From assembly GCA_022539475.1 (NCBI GenBank), contig VCMS01000019.1:276215-340214 (forward strand): DNA of 64,000 nt, given 5' to 3'. Positions 52,077-64,000 of the stretch are shown here, piece by piece (positions within the stretch are counted from its first letter, which is position 1; each line of letters opens with the position of its first letter). Both the position numbers and the translations under genes were made by a program. The DNA comes from Gracilaria domingensis (taxonomy: Eukaryota > Rhodophyta > Florideophyceae > Gracilariales > Gracilariaceae). The notes beneath the pieces are model-generated. The model had not been told where the DNA came from, did not search any database, and saw only the letters and a program-made list of their open reading frames with translations.

Positions 52077-52870
52077 TGAGTGCATATGTGTTCTACCGTT
52101 ACCGCAATTTGGTGCAGGTGCCCTCTGCGGCATCTGCCGCAGATTGCGCCTACACCCGATCCATCATGGGGAAATGGTACATGTAATATAGCGAAGTAGT
52201 GGTTAGCAAAAGCGGTCGATAGAAGAATAGATACGAATAAAACGGTATGATTTCATAATGGGCATCATCTGTACTAGCACTAGTATTCCATGCGTTGCAG
52301 GGTATCATTCCGCAGAAGGTATCGTGTAATGTGCACCTTAATGGAAACTGAACCTAGACTTCGCGAAATACAGTTCAGGTAGCCCTCGACTAAAGAACTA
52401 GCACGAGTGGAAAACCCACCATTATTTACTGCACAGCGATTCTGGACGACCCAAGCAATTATCTGCAGATTTTGAAATAATTGATCTCGATATTTTTTCA
52501 AATAATTTACTGGACGACCCTTGCCAATTTCTGGACGACCCTCGCCAAAAACTAGCATCTGCAAGAGACAGACGTTCCAGCATGCAGTGCAGAGTTTCAG
52601 CCAGTAAAAAAACCCTCGTGGCAGACAAAGCTCGTCAATGCGAAGCTGGCTAAATCAAGCGTTCTATGAGGGAAAAGGAAGTCCTGTCATACCTTCTTTG
52701 TGTATCGTACGCAGACAGAATGTGTTCGCAAGGTTTGGATCGCACCTACCAAGTATGTATCTCTTCTCAACTATGATGCCCATGTATGCGCAGGAACTGC
52801 TGTGACATTTTTGCCCTACCTCGTGCTGCTTTGCTGAAGCTCTCTCTGTCTTCGTCTACTAGCAAATAAC
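52077..52870. other. intergenic before the hAT gene
   Basis: Contains short direct repeats of TGGACGACCC (52441, 52510, 52531). No gene recognised. The left end of the hAT element should lie here, but I could not find a convincing terminal repeat. Confidence 0.35.
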
Positions 52871-55257
52871 ATGCCATCTAGCCATGTTGCGACATCAGCA
52901 TCGCAATCCACAAAATTTTACCAAATTGGTGGCAAAAAAGCGTGGTGGCCTACAGAATGTTTCTCACTACAGACACTTCATGATTCTCAGACATCCGATA
53001 ACAGTGTTTATACTACCTGCAACGGTTGTGGATGGAGATTGCGAGCTTCTACACTTAATTCGACACAACTGGAACACCATCTCTTACGGTGCCCGTTTAC
53101 AACCCCAGAAACTTTACGACTCCTTCTCAAGATACCGTCTCTACTTCGGGCGTATCAAAGAATGGAAAGTTTTACAGAGTGCTTTGGCGTGCCACTAACA
53201 CCGTCAGAAAGAAATTTGACGGAAAATGAGGCTCACGAATCTTCCAGACGGCTTCTTGTTCGGACAGAGGCCTCCATCGTGCGCACAAGCGCAGAGCGTT
53301 CCGCTCTAGGGCATACAAAGAAAGCACTAGATCAGAAGCGGTCTCGATTGAACGAACTAACCACAAGAATGGTGATCAACAACATGCTGCCGTTCAGTAT
53401 GTTAGTGCGAGGCAAACAACAAAACGAATTTCTCGAAATTGTCCGGCTTCCAGATGAGCGATTCGTCAACGACGTACCGACAACAGCACAGATTGGCGGA
53501 AATCGGTTGCAAGCTTACTACCAGAAATTTCTCGCCGCGGTAAAATCTCATATATCCGCCTCTCTACGATAGACGTTTGGAACACTGACGTTCGATGGTT
53601 GGACCGACTCTAACTCGGAAAAACGTAGTCAACGTTTTGCTTACTATAACTGGAGTGTACCGAACGCGACAAACCTTCTTTCTAAGGTCTGTTTATACCG
53701 GCGCTTTGAGCTGCGATATCGATTTGTATGGAACCGTACTTAGCTCTGCATTTTCGCAGTTTGGGGATATGAAGGACATTTGCCCAGTGGTTAGCGATAA
53801 TTCTAGCTCGTGTGTGAAAGCCAAGGAAGAACTATCTAAGACGTTCGACCATATTATTTTAGCTCAGGATCAAGCGCATGTTTCCAACCTATTGATGCAG
53901 GATATCGGAGAATTGTCGTGGATAGCCGATATACTGTCTTCTGTTTCGGCTGTTGTCACAGATCTAAGAAGGCACTCGAAGCTGTATTTTCGCTTCAAAC
54001 AACTCAAAGAGCAACACAATTCTAACCTCCGAAATAGTAGCTACACCACTTCGATCAGGGAAACAGATCAATATGGGCGTTTTAAGCCGTTGAGAACGGC
54101 TGTCTTACCGATGCGAATGGCTCAAACTCGTTTTGCGGGCTCCGAAGGTACTACCTTAGTATGCTCCAGTCATTTTTAAGGGGCCAAAGTGTCTACCAGG
54201 GTTTAGTTAATTGCCCTGACTTCCGTACTTCTCTCTATGGGGGGCGACAGGAGCACAAACGAGATACTTTTGAAGCTAGAGTGAGGGACGAGTCTTTGTT
54301 TGAAAAGTGCTTTGATATATATCATATCTTGCGCCCTGTCAGACAATATCTACGCATCTTTGATGAGGACAGTTCGGTACTGTCAGAAGTGTACCCCGCA
54401 ACGCTACAGCTGGAGCAACAGCTCACTGCGATACCTGTCACTCCATTTTTCACGTCAGAACGTCGAGAAGAAGTCCTAAGCGTTTTTCGCCGACGTCGGG
54501 CTGGGGGAGCCCGTAAGATACCGCTGCTTACATCACTACATACCGTAGCATTTTTATTGGACATAAGGAGCCTCAATGAGAACTGCGCTCCACATATGTC
54601 TGACATTCTGTGCACATGAGGAAGTACGTGAAGTCCTCTATCTTTCCACCTACGCAAAAGCTTCCCAGCGCGGGAGGTGAGGAAGGGGCGATTGACCGTC
54701 TTTTTGAGGCATTCAATTTTACAAGGCTGTCATGGAGATGGCAGGCGGACCGGCCTGAACAGCTACCTGTTTTAATGGCCTTGAAGAACATACCAGTAGT
54801 GTAATGGATTCAGTTTGGGGGCACTTCGACGTTGAAGGATTTTGCTCTACGAGTTTTATGCACGAGTCCGTCCTCGTCGAGTGTCGAACGGAGTCTTAGC
54901 ATCCAGGGGAGTATCAGAACACCGACGCGTAACCGCCTACATCCTATGAAGGTGGAAAAAATGATGTTCTGCGCATTCAATAACGCGCTAACTTCTACAG
55001 GCGGGTCTTCCTCAACGAAGGTTTGTCAGACTTACACCTCAGCCGCTATTACTGGGGGAATCGGAGCGCTCTCTGAAGACTTCGTGTCTTATTTTGGTGC
55101 CCATAACACTACGGAGGAAGATATTGAAGAAGCCCCCAACGAGGATGACATAGCTGGTTGGGATGATGGTGTCGGAGAAAATGCTGTTCCGGAAACACTC
55201 CCAGACGCTGGTATAATGCGTGTTTTATTTGCCGGGGGCGGCAATGACGAAGAGTAA
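52871..55257 (+). pseudogene. hAT-superfamily transposase, frame-broken
   Basis: Pieces in three frames follow one another in family order. 52871-53572 has a BED-type zinc finger (CNGCGW...HHLLRCP). After a stop, TFDGWTDSNSEKRSQ is the start of the catalytic core. 53595-54179 carries VVSDNSSSCVKAKEELSKTF, AQDQAHVSNLLMQDIGEL and a helical linker. 54161-54619 continues with RPVRQYLRIFDEDSSVLSEV. 54832-55257 ends with the dimerisation motif SPSSSSVERSLSIQGSIRTP TRNRL. At least three frame breaks and one stop separate them. The order and spacing are right for one hAT transposase of about 780 residues. It is dead as read. Confidence 0.82.
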
Positions 55258-55311
55258 TCGATACCACTGCGTATCCTTGATAGCGGCGGCAGTTGCTCAG
55301 GACATGCTCGG

Positions 55312-55460
55312 AGATGACGGCGATGACGACGATGGCGGCGATGACGGAGATTTTTTGACGTCTATGACGGCGATGGCGGCGATGACGGTGATGGTGGAGA
55401 TGCTATGACGGCGATCACGGCGATGATGGAGATGCTATGACGGCGATCACGGCGATGACT
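55312..55460. repeat. GATGACGGC-type minisatellite
   Basis: Imperfect tandem array of 9-12-bp units (GATGACGGC, GATGGCGGC, GAGATGCTATGACGGC), with a longer unit GATGGAGATGCTATGACGGC repeated near the right end. Follows directly after the hAT remnant. Confidence 0.85.
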
Positions 55461-55844
55461 CACAACACATGGTTCTGAAAGCGATTGCACTGTATGTGAA
55501 CTTGGAAAGTTGATCCGTCGCGGGAGTTCCAGTACCTCTCTATGCGGCTGTCGAATACATTGTAGTCTGAAGTTCAGACTCTTTACCAGCATGGGTTTGG
55601 AACAGAAGGGTGCGTCTTCAGAGCCTTGATTGGTACCCCTAAACACAAGTCATTGATCTGTGCAAGAAATGTTTGGCCCGTTTCTTCGCTTTGTCGGTTG
55701 TGAAGAAGTTCTAAGAGGCATTTCGACAAGAGTACAGGATATCTTCATTGGTTAATTTTCTTTACCGAACACCGTCTATAGCCTGCTAGGCCTTCTTTCC
55801 TGCACACGTTGGCCGTAGATTTTGTGTAGTATGTAAGCTGCACG
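55461..55844. other. intergenic, no gene recognised
   Basis: Upstream of the NAR1 copy. No motif or repeat recognised. Confidence 0.35.
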
Positions 55845-57391
55845 ATGACGAAGAATGGAGCCCAAATTTCCAATGTACTACGCATTACCGACGTGAACGA
55901 CTTTCTTGCTCCATCTACAGCTTTGTGTGCTACCTTTAGAAGCAGGAGCCCAATCTTCTTCAAATGGGAAAGCAGATGTTATCAAGATTGGAAATGAGCC
56001 TGCGGGTTCAGTCTTAACTCTAATCATACCTACTCAGACTCCCATATCGGGAGTTGCCAAGGCGAAAGTCACCAGAAGCGACTGCCTTGCTTGCTTTGGT
56101 TGTGTCACGTCAGCCGAGACTGTTCTATTGTCCAATTCGAGCCTTGAAACTTTCACGAGTTTTTTCAACTGGCGACGAGTCTCAGCTGGAGAGCTTTTAC
56201 GTCGTTGCCCTTTCGCAGCAATCTGTCGCCTCAGTTGCAGTGCATTTCGGGCTTCAACTGACAGAAACGGCTAGGAAACTAAGAACCTTCTTGAAACAAG
56301 TACTATGTGTTGATGTTGTTCTGGATCTCTCTCTCCCACGTCACATTTCACTCATCGAATCGAGCAAGGAATTCATCGAGAGATTTCGTTCTGGGAAACA
56401 ACTCACAATTACCTCTAGCTGCCCAGGCTGGGTAACTTACGCGGAGAAGACTCAGGGAAACGTAGTTCTGGACTGTGTGTCATCCGTGCGATCCCCGCAA
56501 GGCATGCTTGCATCATTAGCCCCATATCTTCGACCGCCGGGCGAAGAAAGGATAACTTGGGTATGTTCCATCATGCCGTGCCATGTTTAGAAGCTTGAGG
56601 CAAACAGGCCCGAATTTGTTTCAGAGGAAGACGGGGAACGAATTTCGAAGAACATCGACTGCGTCTTGACTACGAGTGAGCTTCTTCAGCTTCATGAAGA
56701 GAATCAGTTTGATTTACCATCAGCACCTGAGACGAACTTGAATTCGAAGTTTTCCGCTTCAAGTACCGGGGAGTTTGGAGTTAACGTAGGAAGTAGTTCG
56801 GGAGGATATGCCGAATTCATTCTCAGAGCAGCATCGAAGGAAATTCTAGGAGTTGACTTACCCGTAGGTAATATTATCACTGAAAGAGCAAGTAGGTCGG
56901 GGGATTTACGCACTGCTACTGTATCTAGCAAAGGGGGAGAAAGTCTTACTTTTGCTACAGCATATGGACTCCGATGTTTGCAAACTATTTTGCGGAAGAT
57001 ACGACAAGGGCAGAGCAAGTACGATTATATCGAACTTATGGCATGCTCCGGAGGGTGTACGAATGGAGAGGGACAAGTATCACTATCTGGGGATGCAAGT
57101 GGTGATCTAAGGAGCTGGAAAAATCAAGCGGATAGCCATTTGAAAAGGGTAAACTCTGCTTTCCATGCTGCCCCGACTGTACCGAATCCACTCACGCTTC
57201 CTGTCGTCCAACAGCTGTACGAAGAAATGGTGGCCAATGAGGGTGATTCAAATGCACAGGATCCTTTCATAATGCAGGTGCAGTCCCGAAAAACAGATAG
57301 TTTGGCTTCCCTGTCATGGTATTCTGTCTATCTCTCTTTCTTTCTTTATGTAAACCGTAGAGCTGATTACGTCTCATATGGGTTTTCTTAA
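55845..57391 (+). pseudogene. NAR1: NAR1/NARFL cytosolic iron-sulfur assembly factor, frame-broken
   Basis: The Fe-hydrogenase-like NAR1 carries two iron-sulfur clusters and works in the CIA pathway. The ATG at 55845 gives VLRITDVNDFLAPSTA, the NAR1 start. The next frame has CVLPLEAG and KVTRSDCLACFGCVTSAETV (N-terminal cluster Cys). Then come FYVVALSQQSVASVAVHFGL, LTITSSCPGWVTYAEKT, SVRSPQGMLASLAPYLRPPG, VCSIMPCH, a TAG (56587-56589) where a Lys is expected, KLEANRPEF, VGSSSGGYAEFILRAASKEI and MACSGGCTNGEGQV. Two frame shifts (near 55925 and 56160) each lie on T runs and would be fixed by removing one T. The TAG is a substitution. The normal terminal Trp is followed by 23 extra residues. Pseudogene is likelier than pure sequencing error. 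Confidence 0.8.
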
Positions 57392-57641
57392 GACCCAACG
57401 ACTTACCTCTACATCGTAACCATCGGATAATATCGTTTACGAGGATTGGGTGGAAGGAGCCGAAGATCACCTCCATACTCGTGCGAGCTCGCCAACGCAC
57501 GCATCAAAAGGAGCACAATAGCAACAAAGAAGTACAGCAAGTCAACATTAAGGACACTAAAATCTGACGTCCTTAACGTTGTCTTTCTGTGTCTGTGTAA
57601 TGTAAATCCCTCGTAGGACAGTTAACTTTGGGGCACACGAG
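57392..57641. other. spacer between convergent NAR1 and CSN5
   Basis: 250 bp between the two tails. Nothing recognised. Confidence 0.4.
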
Positions 57642-58596
57642 TCAATTCTTACTGTGTGATGGACTAAACATCGCGTTCTTGATATACATAGACATGATAG
57701 ATTGAACGTGCTCACTACAGCACTTTTGAGCATCCTTCGCAATCTGGTCGAGCTGACCACCTCCTTTGCCGCTAGCGGATTTCTTTTCTGACAAGTAGTA
57801 ACCACTGCGTCCGTGAGGGTTGCCTTTCTCCAATTTCTTCTCTGCTTGCTTAACCTTGTTTGAGATGTCTTTTAGTTGCTGAAGAACATAATCTTTGCTC
57901 TGGACCAGTGGGGACGTTGACAACGCCCTCGCCCAGTACTTGTTCCACAGAAGATCCAAAAGTGTAGCATCAAGCGTGCTCTTGAAGTAAGACACTTCAA
58001 GTGGGTAGTAGTTGTTGCAGTGAACACCAAAGCCCTCAATCTTATTCAGCGTAATCGTTTGATACTCGTTCACACCCTCTGTATGAGGTCTGTACTGGAG
58101 AGGGTATGTGCGAAACGCGCCCAGATCGACCTTTCCAGCAGAAATCGTTCGGACTGGGTTGACCACTATCGCCAGGAAGGGGTCCTCGAACTGCTGATGG
58201 ATCTTCTGAGTTTCTACGTCTATACCACTAAGCCAGCAACCATATCCGGGATGAGAATGATACCACCGGATAATGTTTTCTCTCGTCGTAGTAATTTGTT
58301 GCGTTTTATGCTAAACTGAACAAGAAACTCAGTTGCTGCTTGTCCTGCCCTCAATCTCGTCTCAGTTACTTCGACCGGAAGCGGGAGAACACCGATTACT
58401 ATAAACGCCCTGTCACTGACCTTTCCCTGTATGAATCCCATCACTTCGATGACATCACCCGAACAAGGGTGCATCTCCATTTTGATTAAAGAAACAGCGG
58501 ATAGGAGCACATCTTTAAACCAGTTTGGATCCTGGCACCACGACTTCTTTTCTCGTAGCAGTGATTGTTCTTCATCATCGTAAAATTATCGGGCAT
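57642..58596 (-). pseudogene. CSN5: COP9 signalosome subunit 5 (JAMM deneddylase), frame-broken
   Basis: CSN5 removes Nedd8 from cullins. Upstream frame: SWCQDPNWFKDVLLSAVSLI, KMEMHPCSGDVIEVMGFIQG, VLPLPVEVTETRLRAGQAAT. After a frame change near 58300 follow [20 protein letters not shown] and [19 protein letters not shown], so the JAMM zinc ligands (HSHP...D) are all present, then [40 protein letters not shown] and [12 protein letters not shown] to the normal C-terminus at 57642. The break is -1 and one more A in an AAAA run would repair it. At the N-terminal side a TAA precedes FYDDEEQ where a Tyr codon is expected, and the first ~20 residues are unclear. It may be a live gene with sequence errors or a young pseudogene. 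Confidence 0.8.
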
Positions 58597-59778
58597 CATC
58601 TTGAGTGCTCGTTTGCAGTGCTCGTTTGCGATATGTTACTCTCGACTTCGAAGACACGACACGACGGGCATCCTGGTCCTAAGCTTTCACTTCTTTCCAT
58701 CGTTGGACAAGATTTCATCCCCTACTTTTATTCACTGCCGTTCATTCTGCAATTCTCCACCAGCGACGCTGTATCTCTGTATCTCATGTCCTCGTCTGTA
58801 GTGCGAAGAGAATCGAAAATCTCATTTGGGTTCTTTCCAGGTTGACAAATTACGTAGACTAAGCTGCCAGAGTCCGATTTAAAGATCTGATTGTAATTTC
58901 GTGACACTTGAGCCTTCGTTAGAGCACACCGTTTCGGCGAATTAAAGTACACTCCGCCGAACTTATCTTAAGTTTTTGGACGTCCTCAAAGTGGGAACGA
59001 TAGGTACAGCAGCCACATGAGATGCGGAATCCGAAGAGAAAGACTTCTGACCACTCGAGTGCGCCGGTATGTCATTCATTTTTCTATTGTCAGGAAATGG
59101 TAGAACTGACTGCTGTGGCTCCTCTACCACAGAAGAACGAAGCGGAGGGTAATCTTCCTCTACGTTTCGGCTTAGGCAACCACCTTTGTCGTGACAAGAT
59201 GACGAAAGTCTTTTTGACGAGCACTGACAACTATGAGTCGCACAAAACCCTCTTCGGTAAAGTGGGCTGTCATTCGGCACACTCGGATTCGTCGTAAAAA
59301 GCAAACGCGTGTTGTAACCACGCGGATGCGATAAGAATGAGAAAGATTTAGTGATTAAAGTTGAGGGGTGCTCTAAAGAGTCATTCATAATTTTTGAGCA
59401 GTACAGACGACGATAATGCGGAGGAATATGTAAACCAAATCAATGACGTTTCCTGAACAAGAATTGCGTTTTCAGGAGATGAGCTACACACGCGTTCGAT
59501 TGTTGAAAGCAACAACTTGTAGAGCTCAATGCAGCAGCAAGTTGCCACCGGCAATGTTCTACCTACAAACACTGACCATTTGGTCAGTGACGCTGACATT
59601 GGTTGTGGACTGCAAGAAGCATAGTAGACGAAAAGTTGAACATGTTTAGAACTTGGTTAAATAAAAGTCTTAAAGTAGATGAAAACCGATACAGAAGGTC
59701 GTCACAGACAAAAGTTTTGTACTTCAACAGGTCACGGTAGGGGTGACGAGAAAATTTTTTAAGGACGTGCAACACTGG
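58597..59778. other. intergenic, no gene recognised
   Basis: Upstream of CSN5. Open frames at 58728-58952 and 58963-59388 (-) and 59443-59649 (+) have no motif I recognise. Confidence 0.35.
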
Positions 59779-59831
59779 GTTGTCGTCGCATGTCGTAAGT
59801 ACTGCCAGTACTTACCACATGCGACGACAAC
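59779..59831. repeat. near-perfect hairpin, 1-nt loop
   Basis: Arms 59779-59804 and 59806-59831 pair at 25 of 26 positions (core GTCGTCGCATGTC / ACATGCGACGAC), separated by one base. Confidence 0.9.
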
Positions 59832-60144
59832 AACGATCAGTTAACCATGAGCCAGTGCACTCGTCTCATCAGTCCGTGAGCATAAAATATATTTGGAAAT
59901 TCGCTTCTCAGAACAATTTTTCTGATTACAGTAAGTCCCGACTTTTGTCTCAAGAACCTGTCCTCATCACCATCCTTGCAACGATTATGAGCCCCCACTT
60001 TCCTTCGCTTCATTGCGCCACGCCGTTACATGACTTCTGACTTTGCGTCCGCCCCTCCGCATGGCCGAAGAGATTGTTCACAAAGTGGCAAACCAATTCA
60101 CTGATTCTTAACACTTCAACCCTTCAGAGTTTTACTCGGCGACA

Positions 60145-63080
60145 ATGACAAACGAAAAAGCAGTAACAGCCGATCCGTGTCCAGTTCCTGGCAACATTCA
60201 ATGTCAAGCCTGCGGTCAAAATAATGCGAAACGTTCAAAACATCCCCTATACACTTTACAACTCGGCAACTTCACCAATGCGCCGCAGTTAATACATTAC
60301 CTCTTTCAAACCCGTTCATAAGCCTTAACTGTACACCTATACGGTTGTGCTCTGATTGCAAGTCAAAAAGTACCGGATGGAAAATTATTTGTGAGCCTCG
60401 TCGATATGGAGCTCGATCCCGTTCAGCTCTCAAATTATGGAAAGCCAGAGCTTCCCAAACATCTCAAAAACTTTTCTCTTGTTTCTTTTGTCATAAGTTG
60501 GAAGATAGTGGAAAAGGACGTTTAATTCCTGAACGACATGAAAACAAAGGCCCCAGTCTTAATCATCGGCTGTTAGAACTTCTTATCTTTGATAGCTCCA
60601 CAAAAGAAAAGTTCTGCAAACAACTCAGCGACCGTTCACGAATCTCAATTTCGGATACAAAAGATCTGTTGCAAGTTCTACATAAAGCTCGCTCTCGTCA
60701 TTTCCATCACAATCAAACTCGTCATGCAATGGATACTGCGCGCAAATTTTCACCAAGTCAGAGGGGCGTAAAGCGAGGATTTTGTGTTTTCAGAGGCAAT
60801 GGATGTCCGGAAACAAGTGTTGTTCTACGACCTATTACAAAGCCAACCACTAATACTTTTGAAGACATTGAGAAGTTCGCAGATTTTAAGGACTCTATCA
60901 AAATTCATTCTGGTTCTACTCTAGAAGCTTCTGATGTCATTGGACTCCAGGCGTGCGGTAGCTGCCGATATATAATTTCCAAAGGATGTAGCGGTATGAA
61001 CCCTCCGGTCGATACAGCTTTTTTGCGGTGTGCAACGGATCGCTGTCTGGTGGATTGTGTTTTATTTGCATTAGAGCCAGTTGAACCACATAACCGTTCT
61101 TCTCTTTTTATACGCGAAAATGAAACTGTTCTGCATCTCGCAAACTCACTAAGAAGTTCTGTAATTGTCCCATGTTTGCAAACACCATCTGCTCGATTTT
61201 TGCCTTTTATCGCGGTTCAAAAACTACGTACAACTCTTCACGCACTTAGCGTTGATGGTACTCGTGATGTCTGTGGCAGGACTGTAGAATCCAGAATCGG
61301 CCCTGTTCTTGCTGCACAAAAAGTGCACATGTACTCACTTTCGAGAAAGTTTCGTTGCTACGCAATGCAGGACTCTCTTTCTGTTGTAGCCAATCTTTGC
61401 CTGTCTCAGAAAGACGAATTGCAGGTAACAGGTAGAGAACGACGGCAAATGATATCGAATGTATGCCAGAGATACGTGAGGAAGAGAGCTGATTATGGGC
61501 GTGGCTTGTGGGTACTCTCTGAAGAAATAATTGCCATTCCGTCAAGACTGTGGGCAACTATGATCATGGATATGGCTAGTGATAAGCAGATCAAGTCTTG
61601 GAAGATTGTCGCTATTTCTAACGCAGTTACCGTGCCTGAGCTGTTTCCCATTTGCAACGAAAAGACTAAGGTTCCTAGTGACGAACTGGATTGCTTTTCA
61701 AATCATATTGCGTCAGAGAAAAGAAAGGAACAGCTTCTACGACCGGACTATTTGCTCTGCGTTCGTGCCTTAAAGGTTGTCGAACAAATAGCCTTCTCAA
61801 GGTCCAGAATGAGTGTCGGGCCATTGACATCGACCCTTTCTATTGCTGGGATCCTTGATTGCACGCAGTCATGGCGCAGTGTGCTGCACTCTTTGGGAAT
61901 TTTGACGTCATTGGACAGCGGTAATGCATTTCGCACACGCTTAATCACTGAGAGAGAGAAAGCAGAAAGAGGTGCCTTTCAGGCTTGCAGTACTTCGAAT
62001 CGCGTTGTAACCGTCCAAATAGATAACTTCAATATCCATCCCTTACACAGCGAAAAAGCTCCAGGAAAGTCCTTACCACTAATCAATGGAACTGCGACGG
62101 AGAGCATTATAAGAAGCAGGAAGCGACGCAGAACTGCAGGCGAACCAATTGGGAATTCAACTGTCTCAGACTCAGCGCAGCGGAAGGACAATTGGCTTGC
62201 TCCTCAAGAGGTTTTCACCAGTCGTGAACTATTTGCGGATTCTTTTAGCACGGAGAGCGATCGCAGTACCCTGGAAGAATTTGGTCAAATACTCTTTGGA
62301 ATAGTGTCCCAGAATCGAAAGCAGCTTTTGGACACAGGTGAAGAACAAAGAACATTTAAGAGAGGTGAAAAAAGTCTTCCATACAAGCATCAGGGTTTAA
62401 GTTTCTGGTCTTTGCTCCTTTCCTGTTTCAAACAACATCGTGGCTTACCGCCAAACCACTCTTCTATCTTTCACCAAGATGTGCTCTTCGTTGATGTCTG
62501 CAGAATGAGTGCGGCCGATATTATGACCATACATCAAAACCTCCTGCTCCTGGTAAAACTTCTTTCGCCCGGAAAGCCTGGGTGTCCAAAGCACGTAGTA
62601 GTTTCTGGGGATCAACCGACTTACAGCATGCTGGTCAAAATTTGGCGTACCTCCTATCTCAAAGCAAGAAGAAGTTCGCGAGATTCAGACGAAGAACTGA
62701 GGCTCCATGAATGGATGATTCCGTTTCCGGGCTTCTTTCATATCGAGAAGCAAAGTTTGTACCCTCTTTGCAAAGAAAGTTTACATGGTCTGGGTTTAAA
62801 AGAGCTTGCCGGATGCTGCGGGCTTTCGGACACCCAAGTTGATAACATATTGAATCACAGCTATGCACGTAATAACCGCGCTCTCATATTCAGTATCTGT
62901 GCTGCATTAATTACGTCTGTGTTCTGCAAAGTGGAATATAGTCTGTTCGCTTTGAAAACTAAGCTAGTTTTTGGGCTTTTTAGGGCGCGCGAGGGGGTGG
63001 CAGTGGCTGGCACTCAAAAAATTAAGAAATTTTGGAATATTAAATTCCATCTCGTGCAGTTTAATTCTTGGGTCTCCTAG
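60145..63080 (+). CDS. DUF6589-family transposon-associated protein, C-terminus replaced by a repeat
   Basis: The main frame is 60345-63080 (911 codons). A likely 5' part, 60145-60321, starts at an ATG and contains a CQAC motif, in another frame, so an intron or shift lies near 60320-60345. N-terminal Cys pairs (CSDCK, CFFC) suggest zinc binding. The hallmark region runs from VVTVQIDNFNIHPLHSEKAP to HVVVSGDQPTYSMLVKIWRT and EWMIPFPGFFHIEKQSLYPL, the DNxN...GDQ.T...P.PG.FH series of DUF6589 proteins, which occur in fungal and algal mobile elements and probably act as their transposases (not proven). From 62918 the frame reads into dispersed repeat copy B (SVFCKVEYSLFALKTKLVFG) and ends in it, so the native C-terminus is lost. 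Confidence 0.7.
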
Positions 63081-63382
63081 TTTTTGTAAAGGTTCTATTT
63101 CGCCGCACCGCCCCATCCACTCTTTTCCGCGACCCTCTCTCTAATCTGCGCTTGTGCTAGTTTGCATTCCATTTTTCCCCGAGTTCAGATGCAAATCGCA
63201 ACGCATCTCACCTCAATTATCCCACCATTCCTTCCCATTCCGCACCGTCCCCACTCTTCACCTATATCTCGCCCATCACGAGTTCGGATCCTCCCTCTCC
63301 GTCTCCCGGAAAGTTATTCTGTAGAGGTACGTGTGAGAACCGTCCCCAATCTCGTGCACCCGCCTCGCCCCAAAACGGCCGC
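62918..63382. repeat. dispersed repeat, copy B
   Basis: Same family as 42239-42676, same orientation. It begins CGTCTGTGTTCTGCAAAGTG inside the DUF6589 frame and ends at CGCCCCAAAACGG, where similarity to copy A stops. It is inserted into, or joined to, the DUF6589 gene. Confidence 0.75.

Positions 63383-64000
<618 letters not shown>

Noticed and set aside
52299-55260. CAGGGTATCATTCC at 52299 as left end of the hAT element
   Set aside because: No inverted partner was found on the right side, so the border is not supported.

Overview
This window is nuclear DNA from a eukaryote with compact, mostly intron-poor genes alternating with transposon-rich stretches. Clear spliced genes have few, short introns (TIM9, PP2C). 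Gene content (dual-lineage ValRS, Golgi-type apyrase, RNase H2B, elongin C, 3-hydroxyanthranilate dioxygenase, a CHORD-like protein of the type seen in plants and algae, a BASS-like transporter with a possible plastid leader) together with Harbinger, Plavaka, hAT and DUF6589 elements fits a red alga of the Chondrus/Gracilaria kind. The species assignment is inference.

Region 1-31 kb is the gene-rich half. In order: partial SNARE-like gene (-), CHORD-like zinc protein (+), valyl-tRNA synthetase (-), GDA1/CD39 nucleoside diphosphatase (+), an unknown type I membrane protein with acidic tail (-), the first of two paralogous Cys-rich secreted proteins (-), LINE remnants, a BASS-like transporter (+) overlapping tail-to-tail with RNase H2 subunit B (-), the second secreted paralogue (+), a TraB-family protein (-), elongin C (+), an S-adenosylhomocysteine/methylthioadenosine deaminase-type amidohydrolase (-), TIM9 (-) divergent from HAAO (+), a hAT-like MITE, a further LINE tail, and PP2C (-) divergent from an ER J-domain protein (+).

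Region 31.1-41.9 kb is the most interesting part. It is bounded by 39-bp inverted repeats with two mismatches and a 3-bp target duplication (TCA), giving a single 10.7-kb PIF/Harbinger-type element. An ORF1-type protein lies at its left end and the DDE transposase at its right end. Between them are fragments of at least three unrelated host genes in the same orientation: DNA polymerase alpha, proteasome activator PA200/PSME4 (about 5 kb, both ends missing, several in-frame stops) and TBL1/HOS15-type LisH-WD40 protein. It looks like a gene-capturing ('Pack') Harbinger element. The transposase appears to lack the first catalytic Asp.

Region 42-64 kb is a mosaic of mobile elements and damaged genes: a repeat family present twice, an orphan coiled-coil ORF, a 5'-truncated ribulose-phosphate epimerase, a ketopantoate-reductase-like gene with an in-frame TGA, a 110-bp-period array made of palindromes, a Plavaka (CACTA-type) transposase with an in-frame stop, near-perfect hairpins, a broken hAT transposase, a broken NAR1, a broken CSN5, and a DUF6589 element gene cut short by the repeat.

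Several conserved genes (ValRS, the deaminase, CSN5, NAR1) are interrupted by single-base shifts, most of them at homopolymers. Assembly error and real decay cannot be separated from the sequence alone.
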